Part shown: positions 1 to 8,251 of the stretch, piece after piece | Position numbering within the stretch: position 1 is the stretch's first letter | Layout: each line of letters opens with the position of its first letter | Assembly (NCBI RefSeq): GCF_036884255.1 | Contig: NZ_CP145605.1 | Span: forward strand, 4,526,001-4,590,000 | Source: Paenibacillus tundrae | Lineage (GTDB): Bacteria; Bacillota; Bacilli; Paenibacillales; Paenibacillaceae | DNA: 64,000 nucleotides | Direction of reading: 5' to 3' | Translations under genes and position numbers: made by a program | The notes under the pieces: generated by a model | Told to the model about the DNA's origin: nothing | The model's database searches: none | Seen by the model: the letters and a program-made list of their open reading frames with translations, nothing else

Positions 1-727
1 TAATAATATTTGCTGTCATTGGACCAACATAAGTCACAACAGGAAGAATACCATTACGTACAACATGTCTGAACATAATTGCAGGCCATTTCAGACCTTT
101 AGCTTTCGCTGTTTTGATATAGTCAGCATGAAGTACTTCCAGCATGCTTGAACGCGTCAAACGAGCGATAAAGGCGATCGGAGATGCAGATAGAGCTGCA
201 ACCGGGAGCACATAGTCGAGTGGTCCGTCGAAGCCCATTACGTTAAACCATCCGAGTTTGGATGCAAAAATGTATTGCAATAGGGACGCTAACAAGAAGC
301 TTGGTACCGCGATCCCGATAACAGCAAGCACCATCGTGACATCATCAATGAGTTTACGGTGATACACTGCTGCGATCAGACCAAGCAGTACACCCACTAT
401 AACGGAGATAATAATTGCGAAGACACCCAGTTTAAGTGACGCTGTAAACGTTTGAGTAATCATGTCGGTTACTTCTTGGTTCAGGTATTTCATAGAAACC
501 CCGAAATCCCCTTGAATAATTCCACCCATGTACTTCAGATATTGAACAAACATAGGCTTGTCTAATCCATACTTCACTTCTAGTAGTGCCCGAATTTCAG
601 GCGTTACTTTTTTCTCGGATGTAAAAGGGTCACCCGGAATGGCCTTCATTAGGAAGAAGGTTGCTGATGCGAGTATGAAAAGCGATAGCAGCATAAATAG
701 CAGTTTTTTCAGCACGTACTTAACCAA
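1..727 (-). CDS. oppB: Oligopeptide ABC transporter permease, OppB type (3'-truncated by window edge)
   Basis: Inner-membrane permease of a peptide ABC importer, pairing with OppC and the OppD/F ATPases. About 242 N-terminal residues are visible of the roughly 310 usual for the family. The reading begins with a TTG codon at 727 (M-V-K-Y-V-L-K-K), ten bases after GGAGG; an in-frame GTG at 736 sits too close to that site. One N-terminal membrane segment is followed by the periplasmic motif A-I-P-G-D-P-F and G-D-F-G-V-S, then further membrane segments, typical of binding-protein-dependent permeases. It lies downstream of oppA on the same strand, behind a terminator, as in opp operons where OppA is made in excess. 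The C-terminus, with most of the EAA loop, is outside the window. Confidence 0.9.
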   Translation of the reverse strand, partial: MVKYVLKKLLFMLLSLFILASATFFLMKAIPGDPFTSEKKVTPEIRALLEVKYGLDKPMFVQYLKYMGGIIQGDFGVSMKYLNQEVTDMITQTFTASLKLGVFAIIISVIVGVLLGLIAAVYHRKLIDDVTMVLAVIGIAVPSFLLASLLQYIFASKLGWFNVMGFDGPLDYVLPVAALSASPIAFIARLTRSSMLEVLHADYIKTAKAKGLKWPAIMFRHVVRNGILPVVTYVGPMTANII

Positions 728-846
728 CCCTTGCACACCTCCAAAAACAATATTTTGTATACAAATCGATTGTAGAATTAGACAACAATAAAGTCCAATC
801 CATTTATCGGAAATTTCAAGAATTATAAGGAAAATCAGTTCACATA

Positions 847-890
847 CAAAAAAATCGGGATATATATGGAATTCCACATATATATCCCGA
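847..890 (-). terminator. Intrinsic terminator / attenuator between oppA and oppB
   Basis: On the minus strand a hairpin with a stem of about 14 bp (arms 855-868 and 877-890, reading TCGGGATATATATG and its complement) is followed directly by a run of seven T. It sits 27 bases after the oppA stop and about 130 bases before oppB. Partial termination here would give more OppA than permease, which is common in opp operons; that role is inferred. Confidence 0.8.
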
Positions 891-916
891 AGTAATCATA
901 TAGACTTCAGAACAAC

Positions 917-2617
917 TTATTTCTCTTCCAGATATGCACGAGTGAAGTCAATTGCTCCACTGAAATCAAGTTGTACGCCTTTCAGGTAAGGCTTAGTCAA
1001 AGATACGTTAGTGTAGTAGTAGATTGGCATAACAGCCATTTCATCTTGAATCAGGATTTTTTCAGCGTCAGCGAAAGCAGCCATACGAGCAGCTGGATCA
1101 GCAGATTTTACAGTGTCTTTAACATCTTTGTCATACTGAGCATTGCTGAACTTGGAATCGTTGTTTGTGTTTCCAGTAGTCCACATTTCCAAGAAGTTGT
1201 ACGGGTCATTATAGTCTGCAGACCAACCTGCACGAGCAACTTGGAAGTTTTGGTTTTGACGATTATCGAGGAATACGCCCCACTCTTGGTTTTCAGTTTT
1301 CACGTCAACGCCAAGATTATTCTTCCACATATCAGCAACTGCAAGAGCAATCTTCTGATGGTTGTCACTTGTGTTGTAGATCAAAGTGATTGCAGGCAAC
1401 GTAGTGTAACCTTCTTCTTTCATACCTTCTTCAAGCAATTTTTTAGCTTCTTCTACATTTTCAGTGAAGTAGTCATCTTTGTGCTCATCACGGAACTCGC
1501 CGTTTTCACCACGGATACCTGGAGGTACGAAACCGAATGCTGGAATTTGTCCACCTTGAGTTACTTTGTCAACGATTGGTTGACGGTTAATAGACATTGC
1601 AAATGCTTTACGGATTTTAACGTTGTTAAATGGAGCTTCATTTACGTTAAATTGGTAGTAGTACGTACTTGCGATACCAGTAGCTTTGAACTCATCTGGC
1701 AATTCTGCTTTTACAGAAGGAATTTGGTCAGTTGGGATCTCACCGTTAGGTGCACCAGTGTAATCCAATTGTCCGGATTTGTAAGCTTGCAGTTCAGAAG
1801 CACTGCTGCTTGTCAAGGACATATCGATTTGAGTCAATTTAATATCAGATGCTGCATGGTAGCCATCATTTTTCTTAACTACGATTTTTTGACCTTTAGC
1901 GTACGTATCCATAGTGAATGGTCCGTTAACGATCATGTTTTTGTAATCTGTGAAGAATTTGTCATTTGTATCAGCAGACTGGTGTACTGGGTAGTACGTG
2001 TAGAATGCTGTCAGACCCAAGAAGTAAGGTGTAGGGTTTTCCAAAGTAACTTCAAGCGTATGCTCGTCTGTTGCTTTAACACCTACTTGTGCGAAGTCTG
2101 TAACTTTAGTACCTTCGAATGTTTCATCAGAGCTGCGGTTGTAACCTTCAGCGCCTTTGATGTAATACAATTGGTAAGCATAAGGAGAAGCAGTTTCTGG
2201 TTTCAATGCACGCTCCCAAGAACGAACAAAGTCTTCAGCAGTGATTGCATCACCGTTGCTCCATTTTGCTTCTGGATTCAGGTTGAAAACATATTTCAAT
2301 CCATCTTCAGAAATTTTCCAGTCAGTTGCAACGCCAGCTTGTTCTTTACCATCAGCATCGATGCGTACAAGACCTTCATACAAGAATTTCAGAACTGTGT
2401 TGGTTTGGCTGTCTTTTGCTTGAGCCGGGTCCAACGTAGGAGGTTCAGCTGTCAGGTTAATTTTCAGCACTTGATCTTTCGCAAGACCATTACTTTCGCT
2501 TGCAGAACCAGTATCGGTGTTGTTACCTGTGCCTTCATTTTTCGATCCGCACGCTGCAAGTACGGTACCGAACGCCAAGATCAGCGTCAAAAGGACTAAT
2601 AGACTTTTCCTTTTCAT
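917..2617 (-). CDS. oppA: Oligopeptide-binding lipoprotein (SBP family 5)
   Basis: Extracellular lipid-anchored receptor that captures peptides for the Opp importer. The 566-residue product has a lipoprotein signal peptide with lipobox L-A-A-C (lipidated Cys23), then a Ser/Gly/Asn-rich linker and an SBP_bac_5 fold. Family signatures include L-T-A-E-P-P-T-L-D-P-A near residue 55 and A-K-W-S-N-G-D-A-I-T-A-E-D-F near residue 117. The length matches OppA/DppA proteins. Start ATG is preceded by AGGGGG. It is the first gene of the opp operon, followed by a hairpin and oppB. Whether the ligand is oligopeptide or dipeptide cannot be settled from sequence. Confidence 0.93.
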   Translation of the reverse strand: MKRKSLLVLLTLILAFGTVLAACGSKNEGTGNNTDTGSASESNGLAKDQVLKINLTAEPPTLDPAQAKDSQTNTVLKFLYEGLVRIDADGKEQAGVATDWKISEDGLKYVFNLNPEAKWSNGDAITAEDFVRSWERALKPETASPYAYQLYYIKGAEGYNRSSDETFEGTKVTDFAQVGVKATDEHTLEVTLENPTPYFLGLTAFYTYYPVHQSADTNDKFFTDYKNMIVNGPFTMDTYAKGQKIVVKKNDGYHAASDIKLTQIDMSLTSSSASELQAYKSGQLDYTGAPNGEIPTDQIPSVKAELPDEFKATGIASTYYYQFNVNEAPFNNVKIRKAFAMSINRQPIVDKVTQGGQIPAFGFVPPGIRGENGEFRDEHKDDYFTENVEEAKKLLEEGMKEEGYTTLPAITLIYNTSDNHQKIALAVADMWKNNLGVDVKTENQEWGVFLDNRQNQNFQVARAGWSADYNDPYNFLEMWTTGNTNNDSKFSNAQYDKDVKDTVKSADPAARMAAFADAEKILIQDEMAVMPIYYYTNVSLTKPYLKGVQLDFSGAIDFTRAYLEEK

Positions 2618-2676
2618 CTAACACTTTCCCCCTAAATTGATGTGGTTTATGTTTATAGATTATACAACCACCGGTC

Positions 2677-2711
2677 AAAAAAATCTACATTACTTTTTCA
2701 GAAAGTAATGT
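2677..2711 (-). terminator. Intrinsic terminator after the DUF3397 gene
   Basis: Arms 2687-2696 and 2702-2711 (ACATTACTTT and AAAGTAATGT) form a 10-bp stem. On the minus strand it is followed by AGA and seven T, on the plus strand by a T run as well, so it could work both ways. It ends the DUF3397 transcript just before the oppA promoter region. Confidence 0.75.
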
Positions 2712-2768
2712 TTTTTTCACTTTTCGACAAAATCGACACATTTTTTAACCCTTTTGCGTTATGTAACC

Positions 2769-3143
2769 TCACATCTGTTTCATGAAATATCTAAATAGTC
2801 CAAATATAGTAAACAAAACATATCCAAAACTCATCATTACAAATGCCATACGCCAAACTGCCCGGAACATTCGTCCCCCATTCACTTTACCTTTTAGTCG
2901 ATTTTGCGCTCCTCCTACCAATCCAAGTGCTATTAGTATGAAAATAAGCGTCAAAGAAAAACCAAAATTCGTCTCAAATGTTAAGTTGAATAACGCAGAT
3001 ACAGAGAAAATTAGAAATAGCGTTGTAACATCCATAGCTTTTCGAACCGCAACCCGTTTATCCTTTTTCCAAGCATACATAACCCAATATACAATAATGA
3101 AAGGAAAGAAGGGCAATATACTCAACGTGATAAAAAAGCTCAT
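2769..3143 (-). CDS. DUF3397 family membrane protein
   Basis: Small integral membrane protein of 124 residues with about four hydrophobic segments (roughly residues 3-22, 38-55, 60-78 and 97-118) and a basic loop between the third and fourth. The call to DUF3397 rests on size, hydrophobic profile and position: in Bacillus a gene of this family follows the ketopantoate reductase gene ylbQ, as here. The ATG at 3143 overlaps the panE stop as TGATG and has AGGAG seven bases upstream, so translation is probably coupled to panE. A TTG one codon earlier is possible but unnecessary. Function is unknown. Confidence 0.75.
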   Translation of the reverse strand: MSFFITLSILPFFPFIIVYWVMYAWKKDKRVAVRKAMDVTTLFLIFSVSALFNLTFETNFGFSLTLIFILIALGLVGGAQNRLKGKVNGGRMFRAVWRMAFVMMSFGYVLFTIFGLFRYFMKQM

Positions 3144-4111
3144 CAATTCACTCCTTCCGGATGCATACCTTTGATTAAATGCAGCAACGCTTCATGCAAC
3201 GGAGCATTCAGTCCACACTGATGCGCCAAAATTACGATTTGCCCATTGATGGAATCAATCTCAGTACGACGTCCTTCCAGAACATCCGCAAGCATAGAAG
3301 AGGTATTTGAGGCTGTCGTCTGGCATACGTTCAACAGTTGTTCCCAAAGATCTGCATCCGCCGTAATTCCGCTTGCTCTGTATACCGTGATTGCCTCATC
3401 ATAAAGCTGGCGCATAATCGTGGTGCGTTCTTTATTTAGAAGTAATTCGCCATTCGGTATTCGCCAGACGGCCGTAAGTGGGTTAATGACTGCATTGATG
3501 ATCAACTTCCTATATATCAGCTTATCGATTTGATTCGACACTGTACAGTCAAATCCTGCCTGTTGTATAGTGTGCACCAAACTTATTAGTCCATTCTCTC
3601 CCGCTTGTCCTCCATAACGTGGTGAATCCTCATCACTTTGACCAATCCAAGTCTGTCCTTCACCTGCACGGATTACCTCGGTGCCTACTCTTTTGGCTCC
3701 TTCTGTAGTGATGGCGTTGTATATAGTAGCTCCTCGCATAGCTTCTTGTAATTTTGCCACATGTCCAATTCCATTTTGGAAACATATGATATTAAGCGGT
3801 TCCTTACCCATAGACTTAATGTCATGGATAATCTCATCCATTGCCGTCTGCTTCACCATCAGAAGTAACCAACTCCCAGGTGAATGTGCCCATGTCTCGG
3901 CTAAGCTCTTAATGCAATGGGCCTGAATATCCGCTCCGCTTATGGTCAGCACCTCTGCTTCGTTAGGCTCTATAATTTGCAAACCAAGCTTCTTCATGCT
4001 GGATGCTTGCTCAGAAGTTCGAGTCCAATAACGTACCTGGTGACCAGCAGCCTGTAGTTTACTTCCGTACAATAATCCAAGTGACCCTGCGCCTATAATG
4101 TCAATAATCAT
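3143..4111 (-). CDS. panE: 2-dehydropantoate 2-reductase
   Basis: NADPH-dependent reduction of ketopantoate to pantoate in pantothenate/coenzyme A synthesis; cytoplasmic. The 322-residue protein starts with a Rossmann dinucleotide motif G-A-G-S-L-G (residues 7-12), has the mid-protein Q-N-G-I-G segment seen in the family, and a C-terminal helical ApbA domain with N-A-V-I-N-P-L-T-A. ATG at 4111 is preferred over a start seven codons upstream because AGGAGGG lies six bases before it. Gene order RsfA-type regulator, panE, DUF3397 copies ylbO-ylbQ of B. subtilis, so this is the YlbQ counterpart; some family members reduce other 2-keto acids. Confidence 0.88.
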   Translation of the reverse strand: MIIDIIGAGSLGLLYGSKLQAAGHQVRYWTRTSEQASSMKKLGLQIIEPNEAEVLTISGADIQAHCIKSLAETWAHSPGSWLLLMVKQTAMDEIIHDIKSMGKEPLNIICFQNGIGHVAKLQEAMRGATIYNAITTEGAKRVGTEVIRAGEGQTWIGQSDEDSPRYGGQAGENGLISLVHTIQQAGFDCTVSNQIDKLIYRKLIINAVINPLTAVWRIPNGELLLNKERTTIMRQLYDEAITVYRASGITADADLWEQLLNVCQTTASNTSSMLADVLEGRRTEIDSINGQIVILAHQCGLNAPLHEALLHLIKGMHPEGVN

Positions 4112-4182
4112 ATGACACCCTCCTCTCGCCATTCTCCATACCTTAGATTAGATCTATATATCATAGAACAAAACGATTAAAC

Positions 4183-4228
4183 AAAAAACCCGTGCACGTT
4201 ACCGTATCTAACGGAAATGTGACGGGTT
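4183..4228 (-). terminator. Intrinsic terminator after the RsfA-type gene
   Basis: On the minus strand AACCCGTCAC pairs with GTGCACGGGTT around a loop holding a smaller CCGTTAGATACGG hairpin, then a T6 run. It lies 35 bases beyond the stop of the gene at 4263, so panE is probably transcribed separately. Confidence 0.7.
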
Positions 4229-4262
4229 CATTCCTATATCGAAGATTAAGCACGGATCTGTA

Positions 4263-4913
4263 CTACTCAATTCGCTCCAGATTTCCGTTAGCATCCATTT
4301 TAAACCGTGTTTTGAGCTCTTCTTCTTCCTCTGACAAAAATGCAAGTCTTCTTGCACGATCCATAATCTGAATCAATGCCTTGTAATCGTCGTTCACTAC
4401 ACGGTAATCGGTTTGAACTTCATTCACTTGCTTCGATAAACGATCATTCTCACAACGAAGCTCATGAAGTTCGTCTTCTTTTTCTCGTAATTCTTTTTCC
4501 AGCATTTTGAGCTGACGTCCGTTTTCTTGTACTGTTCCTCTCCATTGACGTAAGAAACGGATCACAGCATCGATGGAGAGAGTCTCTTCCAAGATTCCAT
4601 CTGACTTATACAAGCTTTCTTCCGTCTCTAATGTAGAGAGTGCAGCCACTTGCGGCCCAAGCAATGCAGGTTGTTTTCTAAGATAACTACGTTTTTGGCG
4701 TTGTGCTTTGGCATTGCTGATCGCAGATTCATACTTTTTCCGCACAAAGCTGTTCCAGCGAAATCCGCAAGCGGCAGACGTTCTGCCAATTTTATCGCCT
4801 ACTTCCTCAAATGCAGCGAGCTGCGTGCTTCCATCCCGAATATGACGTAATGTAACCTCAGCCAAAATCAAATCGTCCTCTGTACTCCAAGCATCCTGTC
4901 TCACTGCAGTCAT
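4263..4913 (-). CDS. RsfA-family (YlbO-like) sporulation transcription factor
   Basis: Likely DNA-binding regulator of the RsfA/YlbO group, which act in prespore or mother-cell gene control. The 216-residue product has an N-terminal Myb/SANT-like domain (residues about 1-65) with the signature R-Q-D-A-W-S-T-E-D-D and G-F-R-W-N-S-F-V-R-K, a linker, and a C-terminal coiled coil rich in K-E-L-R-E-K-E-D-E-L heptads (about 125-185). Start ATG at 4913 follows AGGAGGG by nine bases; the longer open frame upstream has no site. Location next to panE matches ylbO (gerR) in Bacillus. Target genes cannot be inferred here. Confidence 0.8.
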   Translation of the reverse strand: MTAVRQDAWSTEDDLILAEVTLRHIRDGSTQLAAFEEVGDKIGRTSAACGFRWNSFVRKKYESAISNAKAQRQKRSYLRKQPALLGPQVAALSTLETEESLYKSDGILEETLSIDAVIRFLRQWRGTVQENGRQLKMLEKELREKEDELHELRCENDRLSKQVNEVQTDYRVVNDDYKALIQIMDRARRLAFLSEEEEELKTRFKMDANGNLERIE

Positions 4914-5152
4914 GCTATAATACCCTCCTAACAACATCCTAAAATAACCGTTCACCTTACCGATCTCCCGGCTTGTGAATGAGGTATAAAAGCTGCTTCA
5001 TTCATTCTTATGCCTCTCATAGAGTTCATAGAATTGATTTCATACTAAAATGTATTTCCACATTTAAGTGTACTCATACGTCACATGTGTAAAAGAAAGC
5101 ATAATTAAGCCTTTCAAGGCAAAAAAAGAATTCGCTTTCATATCCTATTCTG

Positions 5153-5181
5153 TTTACACCTTTTTCCTTTCCCGGTATAAT
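5153..5181 (+). promoter_or_regulatory. Sigma-A type promoter for the DUF2626 gene
   Basis: TTTACA at 5153-5158, a 17-base spacer, and a perfect TATAAT at 5176-5181. It lies 45 bases upstream of the GTG start at 5227. Seen directly; activity inferred. Confidence 0.75.
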
Positions 5182-5226
5182 GTTGTGTAGACAATCTATG
5201 ATCGTACATAGAGAGGAGGACTTACC

Positions 5227-5463
5227 GTGGCACGCATGTTTCGAGTACTCGGGTTCTTCACACTCACGATTGGCCTGATGGCTTTTGCAGGGAATTTGGT
5301 CGAGATGGCCTTGCTTTTTTTCCTGCAGACTGCGTTTTTCGTCATTTTGGGATATCTGAAATTCACCGAAAGAACGTACATATTGCTCTTCTGGGGTTAT
5401 ATGATCGTTACCTTCACGGGGTTCAGTTACTGGACCGTATTCCAAATGGATTTGCCGCTCTAA
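5227..5463 (+). CDS. DUF2626 (YqgY-like) small membrane protein
   Basis: A 78-residue, strongly hydrophobic protein with two or three membrane segments (about residues 7-28, 29-45 and 52-72) and the start M-A-R-M-F-R-V-L-G-F-F resembling B. subtilis YqgY (DUF2626). GTG start with GAGAGGAGG seven bases upstream, under a clear promoter and closed by a terminator, so it is a single-gene unit. The biochemical role of the family is unknown. Confidence 0.8.
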   Translation: MARMFRVLGFFTLTIGLMAFAGNLVEMALLFFLQTAFFVILGYLKFTERTYILLFWGYMIVTFTGFSYWTVFQMDLPL

Positions 5464-5473
5464 TCCGCCAACA

Positions 5474-5513
5474 GCAAAAAAGCGATCCAGTTTACTCCGG
5501 ATTGCTTTTTTTG
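5474..5513 (+). terminator. Intrinsic terminator after the DUF2626 gene
   Basis: AAAAAAGCGATCC pairs with GGATTGCTTTTTTT (one mismatch) around a short loop, ending in T7. It begins 11 bases after the stop. Confidence 0.8.
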
Positions 5514-5605
5514 TCGTTTCGAAATCTATGATAACTCAGGTGATTGAAGTATGGTTTAACGCGTTATGTAACCACTAAGGATATTTCACAGGTTTGTTTC
5601 ATATA

Positions 5606-5633
5606 TTGTTTGAAAGAGAGAAGCCTGTACAAT
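5606..5633 (+). promoter_or_regulatory. Probable sigma-A promoter for the coiled-coil protein gene
   Basis: TTGTTT at 5606-5611, 16-base spacer, TACAAT at 5628-5633. A transcription start near 5640 would lie at or after the upstream ATG at 5638, which supports initiation at the GTG at 5665 instead. Confidence 0.5.
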
Positions 5634-5664
5634 AGATATGACTAAGGAAAGGAGAATGATATTC

Positions 5665-6744
5665 GTGAAACGTCGGTATAACATCATTGCTCTACTCGTA
5701 TCCACCCTACTTTTTGTCCAACTTACATCGACTTCCGTTTATGCCGAGCCCTCTCCTGAGGAAACCCGTGAGATATTGCAAAAAAGCTTGTCCATCGTTG
5801 AGATCGACCATGAGATTGAACGGATCACACAAAGACAGAATGAATTGGATCAGCAGCAACTTACGTTGACGAGTCAGCTTCAAGAGCAAAAGGAACAAAT
5901 ACATATTCAACAGGAACGGGCAGGTTCAGTTGTACGATCCTATTATACAGGTGAACGTGACAGCCTCCTCATGACCGTCCTTGGTGCCAGATCATTCAAA
6001 GATCTATTTATTCTTTATGATTACTATCAGATTATTATCGGCAGAGACCAGGCGGTATTGGATAAGTTTCAGGAGAGATATAGAAGCATGCAGCAAACGT
6101 CAACTCGCATCGCTCAAACGAGCCAAGAGCTCAATGAACTTAAATCTAATTTGCAGAATCAACGGGAGCGTGTAATCACATTACAAAAAGAAGTGGATGG
6201 GCAGGTAGCGGCTAGCGGAAATGCAGATGCCATTCAGAAGCTAATGAACGAGCTTACGATCTATTGGGAGAATATCGGAATATACGACGTTAAACGGTAT
6301 TTCAAAGCTTTGGCATCAGCCATGCAAAATCTACCTGACTTTATTCAAAATCAAAATGGTGGAATTTCTACAACGGGAACATCATACACGATTCGGATCG
6401 GACAGAATGAGCTTAATCAATTTTTGCGAGAGCAGAATCCTATTTTTAATGATTTTGCATTTCAATTTGAAAAAGATCGAATCACAGCATCAGGCAAACG
6501 TGATCAATTGGAGTTAAGCATTGAAGGTCATTATACGGTGGAGAACGAGCCTCAGAATTCCATTCGATTCCATGTCGATAAGCTGGTATTTAATCAATTG
6601 GAGCTGCCTGATACAACACGCCGGATGCTGGAAAAGGAATTCGATCTCGGGTTTTATCCACAGAAAATTCTTTCTTTCGTAAAAGCGACAGAAGTATCTA
6701 CAAGTGAAGGTGTGCTCGAAGTGAAATTAGCTATTTCATTTTGA
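5665..6744 (+). CDS. Secreted coiled-coil protein with PcsB-like N-terminal region
   Basis: Exported protein of about 359 residues. A basic N-terminus and hydrophobic stretch ending T-S-V-Y-A-E look like a Sec signal peptide (cleavage after residue about 29). Then comes a long heptad-rich helix (about 30-190: Q-Q-Q-L-T-L-T-S-Q-L-Q-E-Q-K-E-Q) with an inserted segment R-S-Y-Y-T-G-E-R-D-S-L-L and L-F-I-L-Y-D-Y-Y resembling PcsB/CwlO-type coiled-coil domains that regulate or carry peptidoglycan hydrolases. The C-terminal part (about 220-359) is globular with no catalytic motif that I recognise. GTG at 5665 is chosen from AAGGAG ten bases upstream and the promoter position. Its last nine bases overlap the end of the convergent next gene. 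Function inferred only. Confidence 0.7.
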   Translation: MKRRYNIIALLVSTLLFVQLTSTSVYAEPSPEETREILQKSLSIVEIDHEIERITQRQNELDQQQLTLTSQLQEQKEQIHIQQERAGSVVRSYYTGERDSLLMTVLGARSFKDLFILYDYYQIIIGRDQAVLDKFQERYRSMQQTSTRIAQTSQELNELKSNLQNQRERVITLQKEVDGQVAASGNADAIQKLMNELTIYWENIGIYDVKRYFKALASAMQNLPDFIQNQNGGISTTGTSYTIRIGQNELNQFLREQNPIFNDFAFQFEKDRITASGKRDQLELSIEGHYTVENEPQNSIRFHVDKLVFNQLELPDTTRRMLEKEFDLGFYPQKILSFVKATEVSTSEGVLEVKLAISF

Positions 6745-8019
6745 CAAACCTCGTATTTCAACAATACTATTCATGTACTGAATCGCTGAGATCTGACCTT
6801 GGATAAATTGCTTTATCTTCTGCTGAACCTTTCCCGTTGGCACATACGTTATTTCAGTTTTGGAAGGTAAAGCGTTTGTAGCCAATAAAGCTTTAATGTC
6901 CATTTTTCCAAAAAGAGAAGCCAATTTGCCAGACTGGACATTCATCTGATCTTGTTTAGTTGGCAAATAATGCGCTCGTTGGAACCATTCCAATTGCACA
7001 GCGGCGGAAGTCATGCCTTCAATCCACCGACTGGCTCCATCGGTCTCAGAAGAGCCGGTTGTAATGACAAAGCTTCGCGATTTTACTGGCAGTAGAGCTG
7101 TAACCGCTATCTGGTTAAATGAACCTGTGTCCCCCACTATTGTCTTATTCTCTTGTAGAAGTCTGGATAGTGACATGACCGTCATCGGGACTATATTTTG
7201 TTGAAACGCCTCTGAAGACTCAGCATTCTTCGCGTCCAAATGCAGGTATGGTTGAATCTTCTCTATTAACTGTAACTCCTGTTGGTATTCTCCCTCTAAA
7301 AGACTACCTTGTTCCCCATTCATCATGTAGTTCATAGCAAGACCAGGCTCAAAATGATTCAGCCAAGCACTCGTTGCATAGATATCATCACTGTCGATTG
7401 ATAACAGTTTCGTCCCCGCATTACTTGCCTGCTGTATTAGCTTAATCCACTGATCTTCCCGTTGTGGCAATGTATCTAAACCTGATTTAGTAAGAAATGC
7501 AGAACGGGCCGCAAGCACGTAAGTATCAAAATCAAACGGCATTGCCCATTGGTAGCCATTCCATTCAGTCATTTCCCGCAAAGGAATGACAGTTTCTCCA
7601 AGTGACTTGGATAACGTAGTCCCATTTAAGGGATACAAGAATCCTCTTTTGGCATAATTCTGAATCTCGGTACCATCTAACAGAATAACATCTCCACTAT
7701 CTCCAACCGCAAACTCAGATTCAAGCACATTCTCGAATGTGTCCTGCTCCAAATTACGCAACTGTATCTCTACACCAGAGGAATCCGCAACTTGATTAGC
7801 AATCGTTTGAAATACAAGAAACTCCTCAGAAGTCATGGAAACAACAATTTCCACAGGTGCATGTTGATCTTCTCCACGGGATGTTTGGTTTGGAAATGTA
7901 GTACGATCGGGGTTACCCTCTTCACTTGATTGTGAGCCACCGAAGTCAAAGCTTGGAGAAAGTATAGTTAACGAAAGCAGCAACACTGCAAACAATACGA
8001 TCTGATGTCTCCGCTTCAT
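6736..8019 (-). CDS. Extracellular solute-binding-like protein (SBP family 1 fold), no lipobox
   Basis: A 427-residue exported protein with an N-terminal hydrophobic segment (about residues 7-22) but no Cys in a lipobox position, so it is either secreted or held by the uncleaved segment. The body resembles family-1 (sugar type) binding proteins: Ile/Val-rich first strand, G-D-S-G-D-V-I-L-L-D (domain I), G-F-L-Y-P-L-N, and W-A-M-P-F-D-F-D-T-Y-V-L-A-A-R. No permease or ATPase gene is adjacent, so a sensing or non-transport role is possible. ATG at 8019 has GAGGAGGAGAGG just upstream. The gene is convergent with, and overlaps by nine bases, the preceding plus-strand gene. Confidence 0.7.
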   Translation of the reverse strand: MKRRHQIVLFAVLLLSLTILSPSFDFGGSQSSEEGNPDRTTFPNQTSRGEDQHAPVEIVVSMTSEEFLVFQTIANQVADSSGVEIQLRNLEQDTFENVLESEFAVGDSGDVILLDGTEIQNYAKRGFLYPLNGTTLSKSLGETVIPLREMTEWNGYQWAMPFDFDTYVLAARSAFLTKSGLDTLPQREDQWIKLIQQASNAGTKLLSIDSDDIYATSAWLNHFEPGLAMNYMMNGEQGSLLEGEYQQELQLIEKIQPYLHLDAKNAESSEAFQQNIVPMTVMSLSRLLQENKTIVGDTGSFNQIAVTALLPVKSRSFVITTGSSETDGASRWIEGMTSAAVQLEWFQRAHYLPTKQDQMNVQSGKLASLFGKMDIKALLATNALPSKTEITYVPTGKVQQKIKQFIQGQISAIQYMNSIVEIRGLSK

Positions 8020-8173
8020 TACCTCTCCTCCTCGCTTCCTAATTATTTCCTGCGATGTCCATTGTAACAAATTCATAGGGCTCTTGTCCTAATCTGCCTA
8101 AAAACTGTTTTTCTAACTTTTGCATAATTTGAGCATATCGAGTTCTGAACATTATATGATGTTCGGTTTTTTC

Positions 8174-8205
8174 GCAATAAAAAACCGGCTCTATTGAGCC
8201 GGTTA
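8174..8205 (-). terminator. Intrinsic terminator after the PhoH2 gene
   Basis: On the minus strand AACCGGCTC and GAGCCGGTT form a perfect 9-bp stem with loop AATA followed by T6. It lies about 50 bases after the stop of the gene at 8252. Confidence 0.85.
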
Positions 8206-8251
8206 TGCTAGAAACATTTTCCGGGAAATAAACCTGCTGTATTCCCATGAA

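Noticed and set aside
971-2599. Long plus-strand open frame opposite oppA
   Set aside because: It is the antisense shadow of oppA: no ribosome binding site, odd Cys/Phe-rich product, and no family resemblance, while oppA on the other strand is certain.
8039-8248. 69-residue minus-strand frame between the PhoH2 gene and the solute-binding-like gene
   Set aside because: No ribosome binding site; its codons run through the strong terminator at 8174-8205, and no family is recognised. A shorter internal frame from 8149 is also unsupported.
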